Part shown: one piece after another, positions 1-5,343 of the stretch
Layout of the letters: each line of letters opens with the position of its first letter
Position numbering within the stretch: position 1 is the first letter of the stretch
Origin: Tatlockia sp.
GTDB lineage: Bacteria > Cyanobacteriota > Cyanobacteriia > Cyanobacteriales > Chroococcidiopsidaceae
DNA length: 6,416 nucleotides
Reading direction: 5' to 3'
NCBI GenBank assembly: GCA_013698215.1
Contig: JACCVJ010000328.1
Coordinates: 1 to 6,416, forward strand
The notes under the pieces: model-generated
The model's input: only the letters and a program-made list of their open reading frames with translations
What the model was told of the DNA's origin: nothing
The model's database searches: none
Made by a program: the position numbers and the translations under genes

Positions 1-8
1 TATTCTAA

Positions 9-506
9 ATGATACCTTTTGATTATTCCCTAGATTTTAAAACTATTGATTTTCGCGATCGCCCGGATCTTTATCGAGTCGGTAAAGGCGAACAGGGCGT
101 ACTTTTAGTAGAACCTTACAAGTCTGAGATTCTCCCCTATTGGCGATTTAAAAATCCCGAAATTGCCCAGCAATCAAGTAAAAAAATCTATGAGATGTTT
201 TTAGAATATCTTGACAAAGATGACTTTGTGGGGGCAGATATGGCGCGTAAATTTATCCAAATGGGTTATACGCGATCGCGCAGGTATGCAAATCATAAAA
301 GTGGCAGAAAGTACAAGCAAAATCCTCAAAAAGAACTAACAAAAGCCGCCGTAATGGCAGCAAGACAAGAGATTTTACCCAATGAAGTAGATCCAATTAA
401 AGCCGAATCGGCGGCAATATTTAAACTAAAGTGGACAGAGGCAAAAACTAATCCTAAATACCTCCAGTTGCTTGCCAAACATAAGCAAATGTACGAAAAA
501 GAGTAA
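9..506 (+). CDS. DUF4385 family protein
   Basis: Soluble 165-residue protein with no signal peptide or membrane segment. I recognise the family from the N-terminal block (FDYSLDFKTIDFR, residues 4-16), the GKGEQGVLLVEPYKSE block (26-40), the ILPYWRFK segment (41-48) and DDFVGADMARKF-QMG (71-86) followed by RRYANHKSGRKY (91-102). These match DUF4385, a short family of unknown function; the length fits a complete member. The start is secure: an in-frame TAA (6-8) directly precedes this ATG and the next in-frame ATG is about 60 codons in. Any ribosome-binding site lies outside the window. The region is rich in aromatic and basic residues, and the C-terminus (residues 100-165) is strongly basic and probably helical, so nucleic-acid binding is conceivable but unproven. 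The next gene starts 22 bases downstream on the same strand, suggesting co-transcription. Two HIP1 octamers lie within it, so there is no sign of recent transfer. Biochemical role unknown. Confidence 0.85.
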   Translation: MIPFDYSLDFKTIDFRDRPDLYRVGKGEQGVLLVEPYKSEILPYWRFKNPEIAQQSSKKIYEMFLEYLDKDDFVGADMARKFIQMGYTRSRRYANHKSGRKYKQNPQKELTKAAVMAARQEILPNEVDPIKAESAAIFKLKWTEAKTNPKYLQLLAKHKQMYEKE

Positions 507-528
507 GTAAAACTAGAAATATTTATTT

Positions 529-993
529 GTGGCTTTAAACTCGATGATTTGGTTACATCCGATAAGTGGATTAATAATTGTTGGATTAGCGGCGGTGGTG
601 GCAACTTATGGGTGGCGCTACCGCAACGCCAGACTAGGTAAAAGTGGACTGGATGTAATGCAAACTTTTAATATGCAAAAAGTTCACAAATATCTAGGTC
701 TTAGCTTATTATCTTTAACTACAATTGTGTGGCTGCTAGAGGAATTTGCTTTAAAGTTAGTTTCTGGTGCTACTCATGGCTTAAGTGCGATCGCGCTTGT
801 GATTTTACTATTTACTAGCGCCACAATTATTTTACGTTTCCGCCGCCGCCAGTGGGCAATTCCCGTACATTTAACGTTGAATGCCTTGATTGTCGTGCTA
901 TTAATGGTGCAGTTATTGTCAGGATTAAGGCTAATTAACCAATCAATACGTATTATTAGCAAGATTGCCGATGCTCAACAATTAAAACTATAA
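529..993 (+). CDS. Small four-helix membrane protein, DUF4079-like
   Basis: Predicted inner- or thylakoid-membrane protein of 154 residues. Four hydrophobic helices are visible at about residues 10-29, 55-75, 84-102 and 111-136. They are separated by short basic loops (RYRNARLGK, RFRRRQ) that suggest those loops face the cytoplasm. A histidine sits at or just before the start of each helix (H10, H53, H83, H114), including LHP before helix 1 and VHLTLNA at helix 4. From memory, the helix 4 pattern VHLxLNALxxxLLxxQxxxGLR resembles DUF4079 proteins, a cyanobacterial membrane family of unknown function; this assignment is by pattern, not by search. The chosen start is GTG at 529. An ATG at 544 would give 149 residues and keep all helices, and neither start has a convincing Shine-Dalgarno sequence. 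It lies 22 bases after the DUF4385 gene, and its stop is 18 bases from the convergent ictB stop. Confidence 0.7.
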   Translation: MALNSMIWLHPISGLIIVGLAAVVATYGWRYRNARLGKSGLDVMQTFNMQKVHKYLGLSLLSLTTIVWLLEEFALKLVSGATHGLSAIALVILLFTSATIILRFRRRQWAIPVHLTLNALIVVLLMVQLLSGLRLINQSIRIISKIADAQQLKL

Positions 994-999
994 GCATCG
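969..999. repeat. Inverted repeat at the convergent gene junction
   Basis: CGATGCT (969-975) pairs perfectly with AGCATCG (993-999) across a 17-base loop. The right arm overlaps the last base of the stop codon of the plus-strand membrane gene and lies 12 bases from the ictB stop. There is no T-run on either side, so this is at best a weak or factor-assisted bidirectional terminator. No other hairpin is visible in this 18-base junction. A chance match is possible. Confidence 0.25.
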
Positions 1000-1011
1000 A
1001 CAAATCAGCCA

Positions 1012-2418
1012 TTAGCTCCGTTTTTCATTTAAAGCTATAGGTTCGTTTGGAGATCGCACGGGTGGATTAGAGTAAAAACTAGCAATTAAAGCCACCATTA
1101 ACCACCAAACTGTATTAATCTCAGGACGATACCAAACTGTGTCTACGGCTCCATGAGCCAGCATACCGACAATAACTGCCGTCGCCCCAATTAACCAAAA
1201 ACCTTCACGACTTCTTGTTTCCCGCAGCTTCCTTAGTTGCACCCAGCCTTGATTTAAGGTGACAACTAATAACCATAAGAAACACGCCAAACCAACAAAC
1301 CCTGTTTCTACAGCAATTTCTAGCAGCACAGAGTAGGCACTTAAAGCCGTAAACCGGGGGCGCTGGTAGAGAGGATAAATTTTATTAAAAGCATTATTAC
1401 CAGGGCCGATACCCAAAAACGGGCGATCGCGGATCATCTCAATTACCGCCGCCCAAACATTTTGGCGGAAATTATTACTACTGTCGCCTCTACCCGCAAA
1501 AATACTAAAAACGCGATCGCGCAACGATTCGCTTAAGACTATTGCAGCGATTAATAAAATAGCCAAACTACCAATAAAAATTGCGATCGCCCATTTTCGC
1601 CAAAAACTCGGCAAGTATTGCGCCCACCACTGGCGCAGCAAAAATACCACCGCTACCATTGCTACTACTACAGCAATCCAACCGCCACGACTACCAGTAA
1701 AAGCCAAACAAGCAGCATTGACTAAAAACATAGTTAGCGCTAAAACTTTTGCCGTCCACCTCTGCCACGCAAATATCGCCACAAAACTTAAAATTAAGGC
1801 AGGTAACAAGTACCCCGCCAGTAAATTAGGATTGCCTAAATAACTATAAACTCGCGTTGCAGTGGCTTGGGTTGAAGTTGGATCGTTCCAAGTTGCCAGA
1901 GGTTCTACCTTATCGAACCATTGCTGTACCCCATAGACGCTGACAATTAGAGCAACATGGAGGTATACGCCAATTACGAGACTTCGCAGCCGAGGAAATC
2001 GCAGCACCCGCGCTGACAACGCAAATAGCAATAAATAAGAAGTTAGCTTCATTAGCCCCGCAAAAGCATCAGCCTTGACAGGCGATAAAGCCGTTGCAAC
2101 CGTAGCAATTGCCCAATATAGCAATACTAACCAATGAATTGGGGTAACTTTGGTTTTGGCATCGTCTGCCACAGTTAGTAGTATCCAAAAACTACCACAG
2201 GCAAGCAGCAACACTTTGACTAAATCGTTAGATACAAAAGGCGCTAGTCCTATTGCCAAGCTAACTAATAAAGCCCCCAAGGGTTCTGACCATTGCATCA
2301 ACCAGCTACTTTGTCGCCAGTTGCGTAGTAGTCCGACGAAACGGTGCAGGTAACTGGCGTTTTGCCACTGTTGCAGGGGCAGGTTGTGGAGAGTAAATTG
2401 TTGCCAAATTAAATTCAT
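1012..2418 (-). CDS. ictB: IctB, putative inorganic-carbon-linked membrane protein (O-antigen ligase superfamily)
   Basis: Polytopic membrane protein of 468 residues, almost the same length as the Synechococcus PCC 7942 IctB I remember. The N-terminal stretch with SYLHRFVGLLRNWR (22-35), TPIHWLVLLYW (92-102), ARVLRFPRLRSL (136-147) and RVYSYLGNPNLLAGYL (189-204) matches that protein closely. So do GSRGGW (242-247), FxGRxDSSNNFRxNVW (307-322), DRPFLGIGPGNNAFN (331-345), FTALSAYSVLLEIAVE (356-371) and HGAVDTVWYRPE (422-433). About ten hydrophobic helices are visible; the 310-360 loop is the Wzy_C/O-antigen-ligase signature region. The protein was named for a role in bicarbonate accumulation, but direct transport is disputed and the fold is that of glycan ligases and polymerases. 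ATG at 2418 is the start; the upstream Shine-Dalgarno is weak. It lies 96 bases downstream of the GAF/kinase-like gene on the same strand with no strong terminator between, so shared transcription is possible. Three HIP1 sites are inside the gene. Confidence 0.93.
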   Translation of the reverse strand: MNLIWQQFTLHNLPLQQWQNASYLHRFVGLLRNWRQSSWLMQWSEPLGALLVSLAIGLAPFVSNDLVKVLLLACGSFWILLTVADDAKTKVTPIHWLVLLYWAIATVATALSPVKADAFAGLMKLTSYLLLFALSARVLRFPRLRSLVIGVYLHVALIVSVYGVQQWFDKVEPLATWNDPTSTQATATRVYSYLGNPNLLAGYLLPALILSFVAIFAWQRWTAKVLALTMFLVNAACLAFTGSRGGWIAVVVAMVAVVFLLRQWWAQYLPSFWRKWAIAIFIGSLAILLIAAIVLSESLRDRVFSIFAGRGDSSNNFRQNVWAAVIEMIRDRPFLGIGPGNNAFNKIYPLYQRPRFTALSAYSVLLEIAVETGFVGLACFLWLLVVTLNQGWVQLRKLRETRSREGFWLIGATAVIVGMLAHGAVDTVWYRPEINTVWWLMVALIASFYSNPPVRSPNEPIALNEKRS

Positions 2419-2514
2419 AAGGTAAAAAGCTGGGATTAAATCAAAAGGGCAGGGTATTTAATTTACGCCCAACCAAAGAGGTTAGTGCTGAAGCTTATTA
2501 TCCATAATTTCTAG

Positions 2515-4137
2515 CTAGGAATTATTTTTTAGTTTCTCCAAGTTAGGCAGACTCAATAAATAACGATAGCCAGAGTCTGGGATCAATTCAATCGATATTT
2601 CCCCACCATGCAATTGCGCCAAATAACAACTAAGAGAAAGGCGCAGTTCGCCAAGAGAGTACAATTGTTTGAAAATTTGTCGATTACTTTGGGCTATAAC
2701 CTCCGCTTCTATACTATCCTCGTTGTCTATTGAGCTATAGGCATCGTTCGGTACAGCCACTTCATCCTCTGACGGTGGCAATAAGTTTGTGTTACTTCGA
2801 TCGCCATCTATTTCAGCCTCCTCGCCCTGCAAAAGTTGAGACTTGTTAAGGGCTGGCAACCTAGTAAACAAAGGTTCAATATCCGTCAAACCATCTCCTA
2901 GCCAGGGATGGGAAACTGAGACGGCAATTTTTCTACTATCGGTCGAACTAAAAATATGAACGCGAATATTGCTGCCAGTGCTGGTAGATTGAATGATGCT
3001 AAAAAGTAAGTGATACAACAGTTGCCGGACTTTTTCTTTATCTATAACCCAAGTACGAGGGCGATCGCGTTCTACAGATAAACGAATTTGTTGTTCTTTG
3101 CGTTTTGCCCCCTCTTCTAAGCTATGGGCTACTTGCTGACACAGCATTTCAATATCTACTGTGGCTAAATCGAGGTCTTCAATTTTGCTCGTTATCTCTC
3201 CTAGTTCGGAAATTTCGTTAACTAACGATAGTAAGTAGCGTCCGCTTTTTTGAATAATCTCTAGATATTCCTTTTGTTTGCTCATCAAGGGGCCATAAAT
3301 TTCCCGACTCAATACTGTTGCCATTCCGAGTATGGATGTTAGAGGCGTGCGGAGTTCTTGAATTAGCTGCTCTAATAGTTCAAGTTTGACTTTTAGAGTT
3401 TCGGTAACTACTTCTCCCGGACAAAATTGTTTTTCTGGCGCAGCTAAAGAATCCTGGGGTATGTCAGCTTTAGCTTTTACCTTGTCTAAAATTGATTTTG
3501 TTAGGGTTTCTTGGTGATCGCAAGCTTGAGATGAATTACCCGGATACTTTTTTAAGGTTTCTGGCTCAGAGTTGCGATCGCGCAACCATTGACGCTCAAA
3601 CTCGCTCATACTCCAACGGGCAATAATTTCCAAACTTTGAATGTCTTTAGAGGTGAAGGTGCGCGGCGACTGCTCCATAATCGAAATCGCCCCTAAGCAG
3701 TTGCCTTGAGCATCAATTAGGGGTACTCCTAAGTAAGCACGAATGCCGTATTGCTGCACCAACATCTTGCTGGCATAATCTGGAGATAAAAGCGTGTCGT
3801 TAATCGCTAAAGCTTGATGATTTTCAACTACAATGTTGCAGAAAGATTCGGTTCGTGGTAGCTGGCGCTCTTGAGCAATTTTATTCATCAATCCCAGCCG
3901 CGATAAACCTACGGCAGATTTGAATAAGTGACGGCGGCGATCCACAAATCCTAGTATACAAATCGGTGCATCCAACAACTCCGCCGCCGTTTGAGTGGCT
4001 TCTTCAAAAACTGGGATAGTTTGAGCTTCGAGCAATCCAAGCTCTGACAAGGCTTTAAGCCTTTGCTTTTCCTGATCCACTATCGCACTTACCGATTTGA
4101 CTAATCGACCAACTAGCCTATTTCCAGATTTTACCAT
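2515..4137 (-). CDS. GAF-domain pseudo-histidine kinase (degenerate HisKA/HATPase)
   Basis: Cytoplasmic protein of 540 residues with no membrane segment. A GAF domain occupies about 37-187 (AELLDAPICILGFVDRRRH, ESFCNIV, YGIRAYLGVPLIDAQG, CLGAISIME). A polar linker runs to about 245, then a HisKA-like helical hairpin (250-315) and an ATPase-like region (360-530) ending in YLAQLHGGEISIE and YRYLLSLP. The catalytic signatures are lost. The H box reads LIQELRTPL, with Gln260 (CAA, bases 3358-3360) where the phospho-acceptor His should be. The N box has Ser380 in place of the Mg-binding Asn. The G1 box reads SHPWLGDGL with no DxGxG, and the GxGxG of G2 is replaced by GELRLSLS. An acidic insert (438-479) separates G1 from G2. 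An in-frame GTG at 4140 is possible, but ATG at 4137 sits 7 bases after AGGA and is preferred. The frame is intact, so it is not a decaying gene. Likely a ligand-sensing adaptor or regulator; partner unknown. Confidence 0.85.
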   Translation of the reverse strand: MVKSGNRLVGRLVKSVSAIVDQEKQRLKALSELGLLEAQTIPVFEEATQTAAELLDAPICILGFVDRRRHLFKSAVGLSRLGLMNKIAQERQLPRTESFCNIVVENHQALAINDTLLSPDYASKMLVQQYGIRAYLGVPLIDAQGNCLGAISIMEQSPRTFTSKDIQSLEIIARWSMSEFERQWLRDRNSEPETLKKYPGNSSQACDHQETLTKSILDKVKAKADIPQDSLAAPEKQFCPGEVVTETLKVKLELLEQLIQELRTPLTSILGMATVLSREIYGPLMSKQKEYLEIIQKSGRYLLSLVNEISELGEITSKIEDLDLATVDIEMLCQQVAHSLEEGAKRKEQQIRLSVERDRPRTWVIDKEKVRQLLYHLLFSIIQSTSTGSNIRVHIFSSTDSRKIAVSVSHPWLGDGLTDIEPLFTRLPALNKSQLLQGEEAEIDGDRSNTNLLPPSEDEVAVPNDAYSSIDNEDSIEAEVIAQSNRQIFKQLYSLGELRLSLSCYLAQLHGGEISIELIPDSGYRYLLSLPNLEKLKNNS

Positions 4138-4139
4138 CA

Positions 4140-4151
4140 CTTATTCCTATC
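4140..4151 (-). promoter_or_regulatory. Ribosome-binding site deciding the pseudokinase start
   Basis: On the minus strand the sequence reads AGGAATAAGTGATG. AGGA is only 4 bases from the in-frame GTG (4140) but 7 bases from the ATG (4137). The spacing favours the ATG and a 540-residue product rather than 541. Confidence 0.5.
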
Positions 4152-4213
4152 TCGACCCCTGCCGAACAATGTGTATTCGAGCTTGACTCATCTTTGCAGC
4201 CAATCTATTGTTC

Positions 4214-4227
4214 TTAGGATTCCCTAA
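4214..4227. repeat. Short inverted repeat in the pseudokinase leader
   Basis: TTAGG (4214-4218), a 4-base spacer ATTC, then CCTAA (4223-4227). It lies about 75 bases upstream of the minus-strand GAF gene. It could be an operator half-site pair or a small leader hairpin. The arms are only 5 bp, so chance is a real alternative. Confidence 0.25.
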
Positions 4228-4365
4228 ATACAGTCAAGATCAACATTGCTTAGATAAATTCTGCGAACTTTATTGCTCTTGAGCCAAATTCTTACTTTTT
4301 GCAGGCTGAAAAACGCTACTTATATCATCTTTCGTTAGCCTTGTTGCGCGTGGTAGCTGCATAGC

Positions 4366-4417
4366 TCAAAGGCAAATGTAACCTAATTAAGAAGTCTATT
4401 GATAGTCAAAGGCAAAT
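4366..4417. repeat. 12-base direct repeat, possible tandem operator
   Basis: TCAAAGGCAAAT occurs at 4366-4377 and again at 4406-4417, starts exactly 40 bases apart. Each is preceded by ATAG (ATAGC in the first copy, ATAG in the second). Two identical 12-mers in a 404-base noncoding region are unlikely by chance. The 40-base step is close to four helical turns, as for two molecules of one regulator bound on the same DNA face. The second copy ends about 45 bases upstream of the candidate -35 of the stress gene, a position usable by an activator. The binding protein is unknown. Confidence 0.45.
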
Positions 4418-4462
4418 ATTCCCCCTGTAGACCGATGAAATTTAGGTATAAAAAAGCAAGAT

Positions 4463-4492
4463 TTGTAATGTTAGCAAAAATAATTATATAAC
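4463..4492 (+). promoter_or_regulatory. Candidate sigma-70-type promoter for the stress-protein gene
   Basis: TTGTAA (4463-4468, four of six matches to the -35 consensus), an 18-base spacer and TATAAC (4487-4492, five of six to the -10). The start point would be near 4499, giving a leader of about 43 bases. This is the best-scoring pair by eye in a very AT-rich stretch, so other registers are possible. Confidence 0.4.
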
Positions 4493-4510
4493 TTCTGTAT
4501 TTGCGCTAAC
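4470..4510. repeat. Inverted repeat centred on the candidate -10
   Basis: GTTAGC (4470-4475) and GCTAAC (4505-4510) are perfect complements, 29 bases apart. With a two-base offset the flanking AAAAAT and ATTTGC add partial pairing. The centre (4490) coincides with the candidate -10. This could be a repressor operator spanning the promoter, or chance. Confidence 0.3.
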
Positions 4511-4529
4511 TTTGTTCACATCGCAAGAC

Positions 4530-4534
4530 GGAGG
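4530..4534 (+). promoter_or_regulatory. Strong Shine-Dalgarno fixing the stress-protein start
   Basis: GGAGG followed by seven A bases and then ATG at 4542, which is ideal spacing. It rules out the upstream in-frame TTG at 4512, whose reading would place the ribosome-binding site inside the coding region. Confidence 0.8.
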
Positions 4535-4541
4535 AAAAAAA

Positions 4542-5231
4542 ATGGCATTAGGTTTAAACAAACGGGCAGTGGGTGTATTTAACACTCGCTCTGAAGCAGA
4601 ACACGCGCTTCACGAATTAAATAATTCGGGTTTTCCAATGAACAAAATCTCGGTTATTGCCAAAGACAATAACCAAGACGATATTGAAGGGGTTGATGTT
4701 CAAGACAAAGTAGGCAACAAAGCCGATGAAGGAGCTAGCGCTGGAGCGCTGACAGGTGGAGTGTTAGGTGGTGCTACAGGCTTACTTGTCGGCTTAGGAG
4801 CTTTAGCAATTCCTGGTGTGGGCCCGATTGTATTAGCTGGTGAAATAGCAACAGCGATCGCTACAACCTTAGCTGGTGGAGCTATTGGCGCGGCGGCGGG
4901 TGGTTTAATTGGGGCTTTAGTTGGCTTAGGAATTCCTGAAGAAAGAGCCAAGACCTATAACGCTCGCGTGTCTAGAGGTCATTACTTAGTAATGGTAGAC
5001 GGTAACGAGGCGGAAATTGCTAGAGCCGAAGCAGTTTTGACAGGTAGAGGAATTGAAGACTTTGGCATCTACGATATACCAGGTAGCACAACGGCGGTTC
5101 CTACAGCAACGGCAGGTTACGCACCAGATACATTAAATACCACTACTACAGCTACGGGCGTAGTTAGCGATCATAACGCTACGACAGGCGATCCTAGAGT
5201 AGTAATTGTCGATCGTCGCGAAGAAATTTAG
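4542..5231 (+). CDS. General stress protein with glycine-zipper core (GSP17M/YflT-like N-terminus)
   Basis: A 229-residue protein starting at the ATG with an ideal Shine-Dalgarno. The N-terminus (8-42: RAVGVFNTRSEAEHALHEL, then SGFPMNKISVIAKD) is a beta-alpha-beta unit like that of Bacillus general stress protein 17M/YflT. Residues 64-131 are a Gly/Ala-rich hydrophobic stretch with many GxxxG-type spacings and a PGVGPIVLAG turn, consistent with one or two glycine-zipper hairpins that could insert in or associate with membrane. Residues 145-178 (RGHYLVMVDGNEAEIARAEAVL, then GRGIEDFGIYD) look like a second, similar beta-alpha-beta half. A Thr-rich linker (182-215) leads to a charged end, DPRVVIVDRREE. 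Such proteins are frequent in cyanobacteria and are annotated as general stress proteins; no biochemical activity is established. A BON lipoprotein gene follows 112 bases downstream, and both may respond to envelope or osmotic stress (inference). Confidence 0.82.
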   Translation: MALGLNKRAVGVFNTRSEAEHALHELNNSGFPMNKISVIAKDNNQDDIEGVDVQDKVGNKADEGASAGALTGGVLGGATGLLVGLGALAIPGVGPIVLAGEIATAIATTLAGGAIGAAAGGLIGALVGLGIPEERAKTYNARVSRGHYLVMVDGNEAEIARAEAVLTGRGIEDFGIYDIPGSTTAVPTATAGYAPDTLNTTTTATGVVSDHNATTGDPRVVIVDRREEI

Positions 5232-5247
5232 TTACAACAATACATTT

Positions 5248-5275
5248 TCCCCCTTTTTCAGGGGTTCAAGGGGGA
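5248..5275 (+). terminator. G/C-rich hairpin after the stress-protein gene
   Basis: TCCCCCTT (5248-5255) pairs perfectly with AAGGGGGA (5268-5275) over a 12-base loop, 17 bases past the stop codon. No T-run follows, so it may act as a partial terminator or an mRNA-stabilising 3' structure rather than a full stop. An alternative shorter pairing uses the GGGG within the loop. Confidence 0.4.
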
Positions 5276-5281
5276 GCGTTC

Positions 5282-5298
5282 GGCTAAAACAATTAGCC
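5282..5298 (+). repeat. Second small hairpin upstream of the lipoprotein gene
   Basis: GGCTAA (5282-5287), loop AACAA, TTAGCC (5293-5298): a perfect 6-bp stem lying 7 bases after the preceding hairpin and 46 bases before the lipoprotein start. It could be part of the intercistronic structure that sets the relative expression of the two genes. A HIP1 site follows at 5302-5309. Confidence 0.3.
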
Positions 5299-5343
5299 TA
5301 AGCGATCGCTCACCGAGCAAATAAAAAAAGTTACGAGGTAAAA

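Larger units (their letters stand above)
4138..4541. other. Divergent intergenic control region
   Basis: A 404-base gap between the outward-facing GAF/pseudokinase gene (minus) and the stress-protein gene (plus). It carries no open frame with coding character. Visible content, annotated separately: a short inverted repeat in the leader of the minus-strand gene, a 12-base direct repeat 40 bases apart, a candidate promoter for the plus-strand gene with an inverted repeat centred on its -10, and a strong Shine-Dalgarno sequence. The plus-strand side is AT-rich (about 4438-4500), and it contains no HIP1 site. I could not identify a convincing promoter for the minus-strand gene. A small RNA cannot be excluded, but I see no terminator supporting one. 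Confidence 0.6.
55..5309. repeat. Ten HIP1 octamers (GCGATCGC) dispersed in the window
   Basis: Exact copies begin at 55, 272, 787, 1423, 1513, 1583, 3061, 3574, 4854 and 5302. Nine are inside genes and one is intergenic (5302). About one per 640 bases is far above chance and marks the DNA as cyanobacterial. None occurs in 5310-6416, which includes dps. HIP1 is a dispersed palindromic word, not a mobile element. Confidence 0.95.

Noticed and set aside
326..604. Minus-strand open frame over the end of the DUF4385 gene
   Set aside because: It is an antisense shadow of two recognisable plus-strand genes with no family resemblance or ribosome-binding site.
2419..2514. Terminator or promoter between the pseudokinase gene and ictB
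   Set aside because: Only 4-bp stems (AACC/GGTT, GGGC/GCCC) are visible; the CCCTGCCCTTTT stretch here lacks the strong pairing partner it has in the terminator at 5829-5859. No convincing -35/-10 pair.
3500..4030. GAF domain as a cyanobacteriochrome photoreceptor
   Set aside because: I see no DXCF motif or typical bilin-binding Cys-His pair; Cys in ESFCNIV is common in non-photosensory GAF domains of this type.
4275..4284. GCTCTTGAGC small inverted repeat
   Set aside because: A 4-bp stem with a 2-base gap is expected by chance in this length of DNA and has no positional relation to a gene start.
4512..4541. TTG at 4512 as the start of the stress protein
   Set aside because: It would place the GGAGG ribosome-binding site inside the coding region; ATG at 4542 has ideal spacing and begins with a normal family N-terminus.
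4700..4951. Minus-strand Pro/Ala-rich open frame
   Set aside because: It is the antisense reading of the Gly/Ala-rich core of the stress protein; its Pro-rich composition is a by-product.
55..5309. GCGATCGC copies as transposon ends or restriction islands
   Set aside because: They are HIP1 words spread evenly through coding DNA, typical of cyanobacterial genomes; there is no duplication or transposase nearby.
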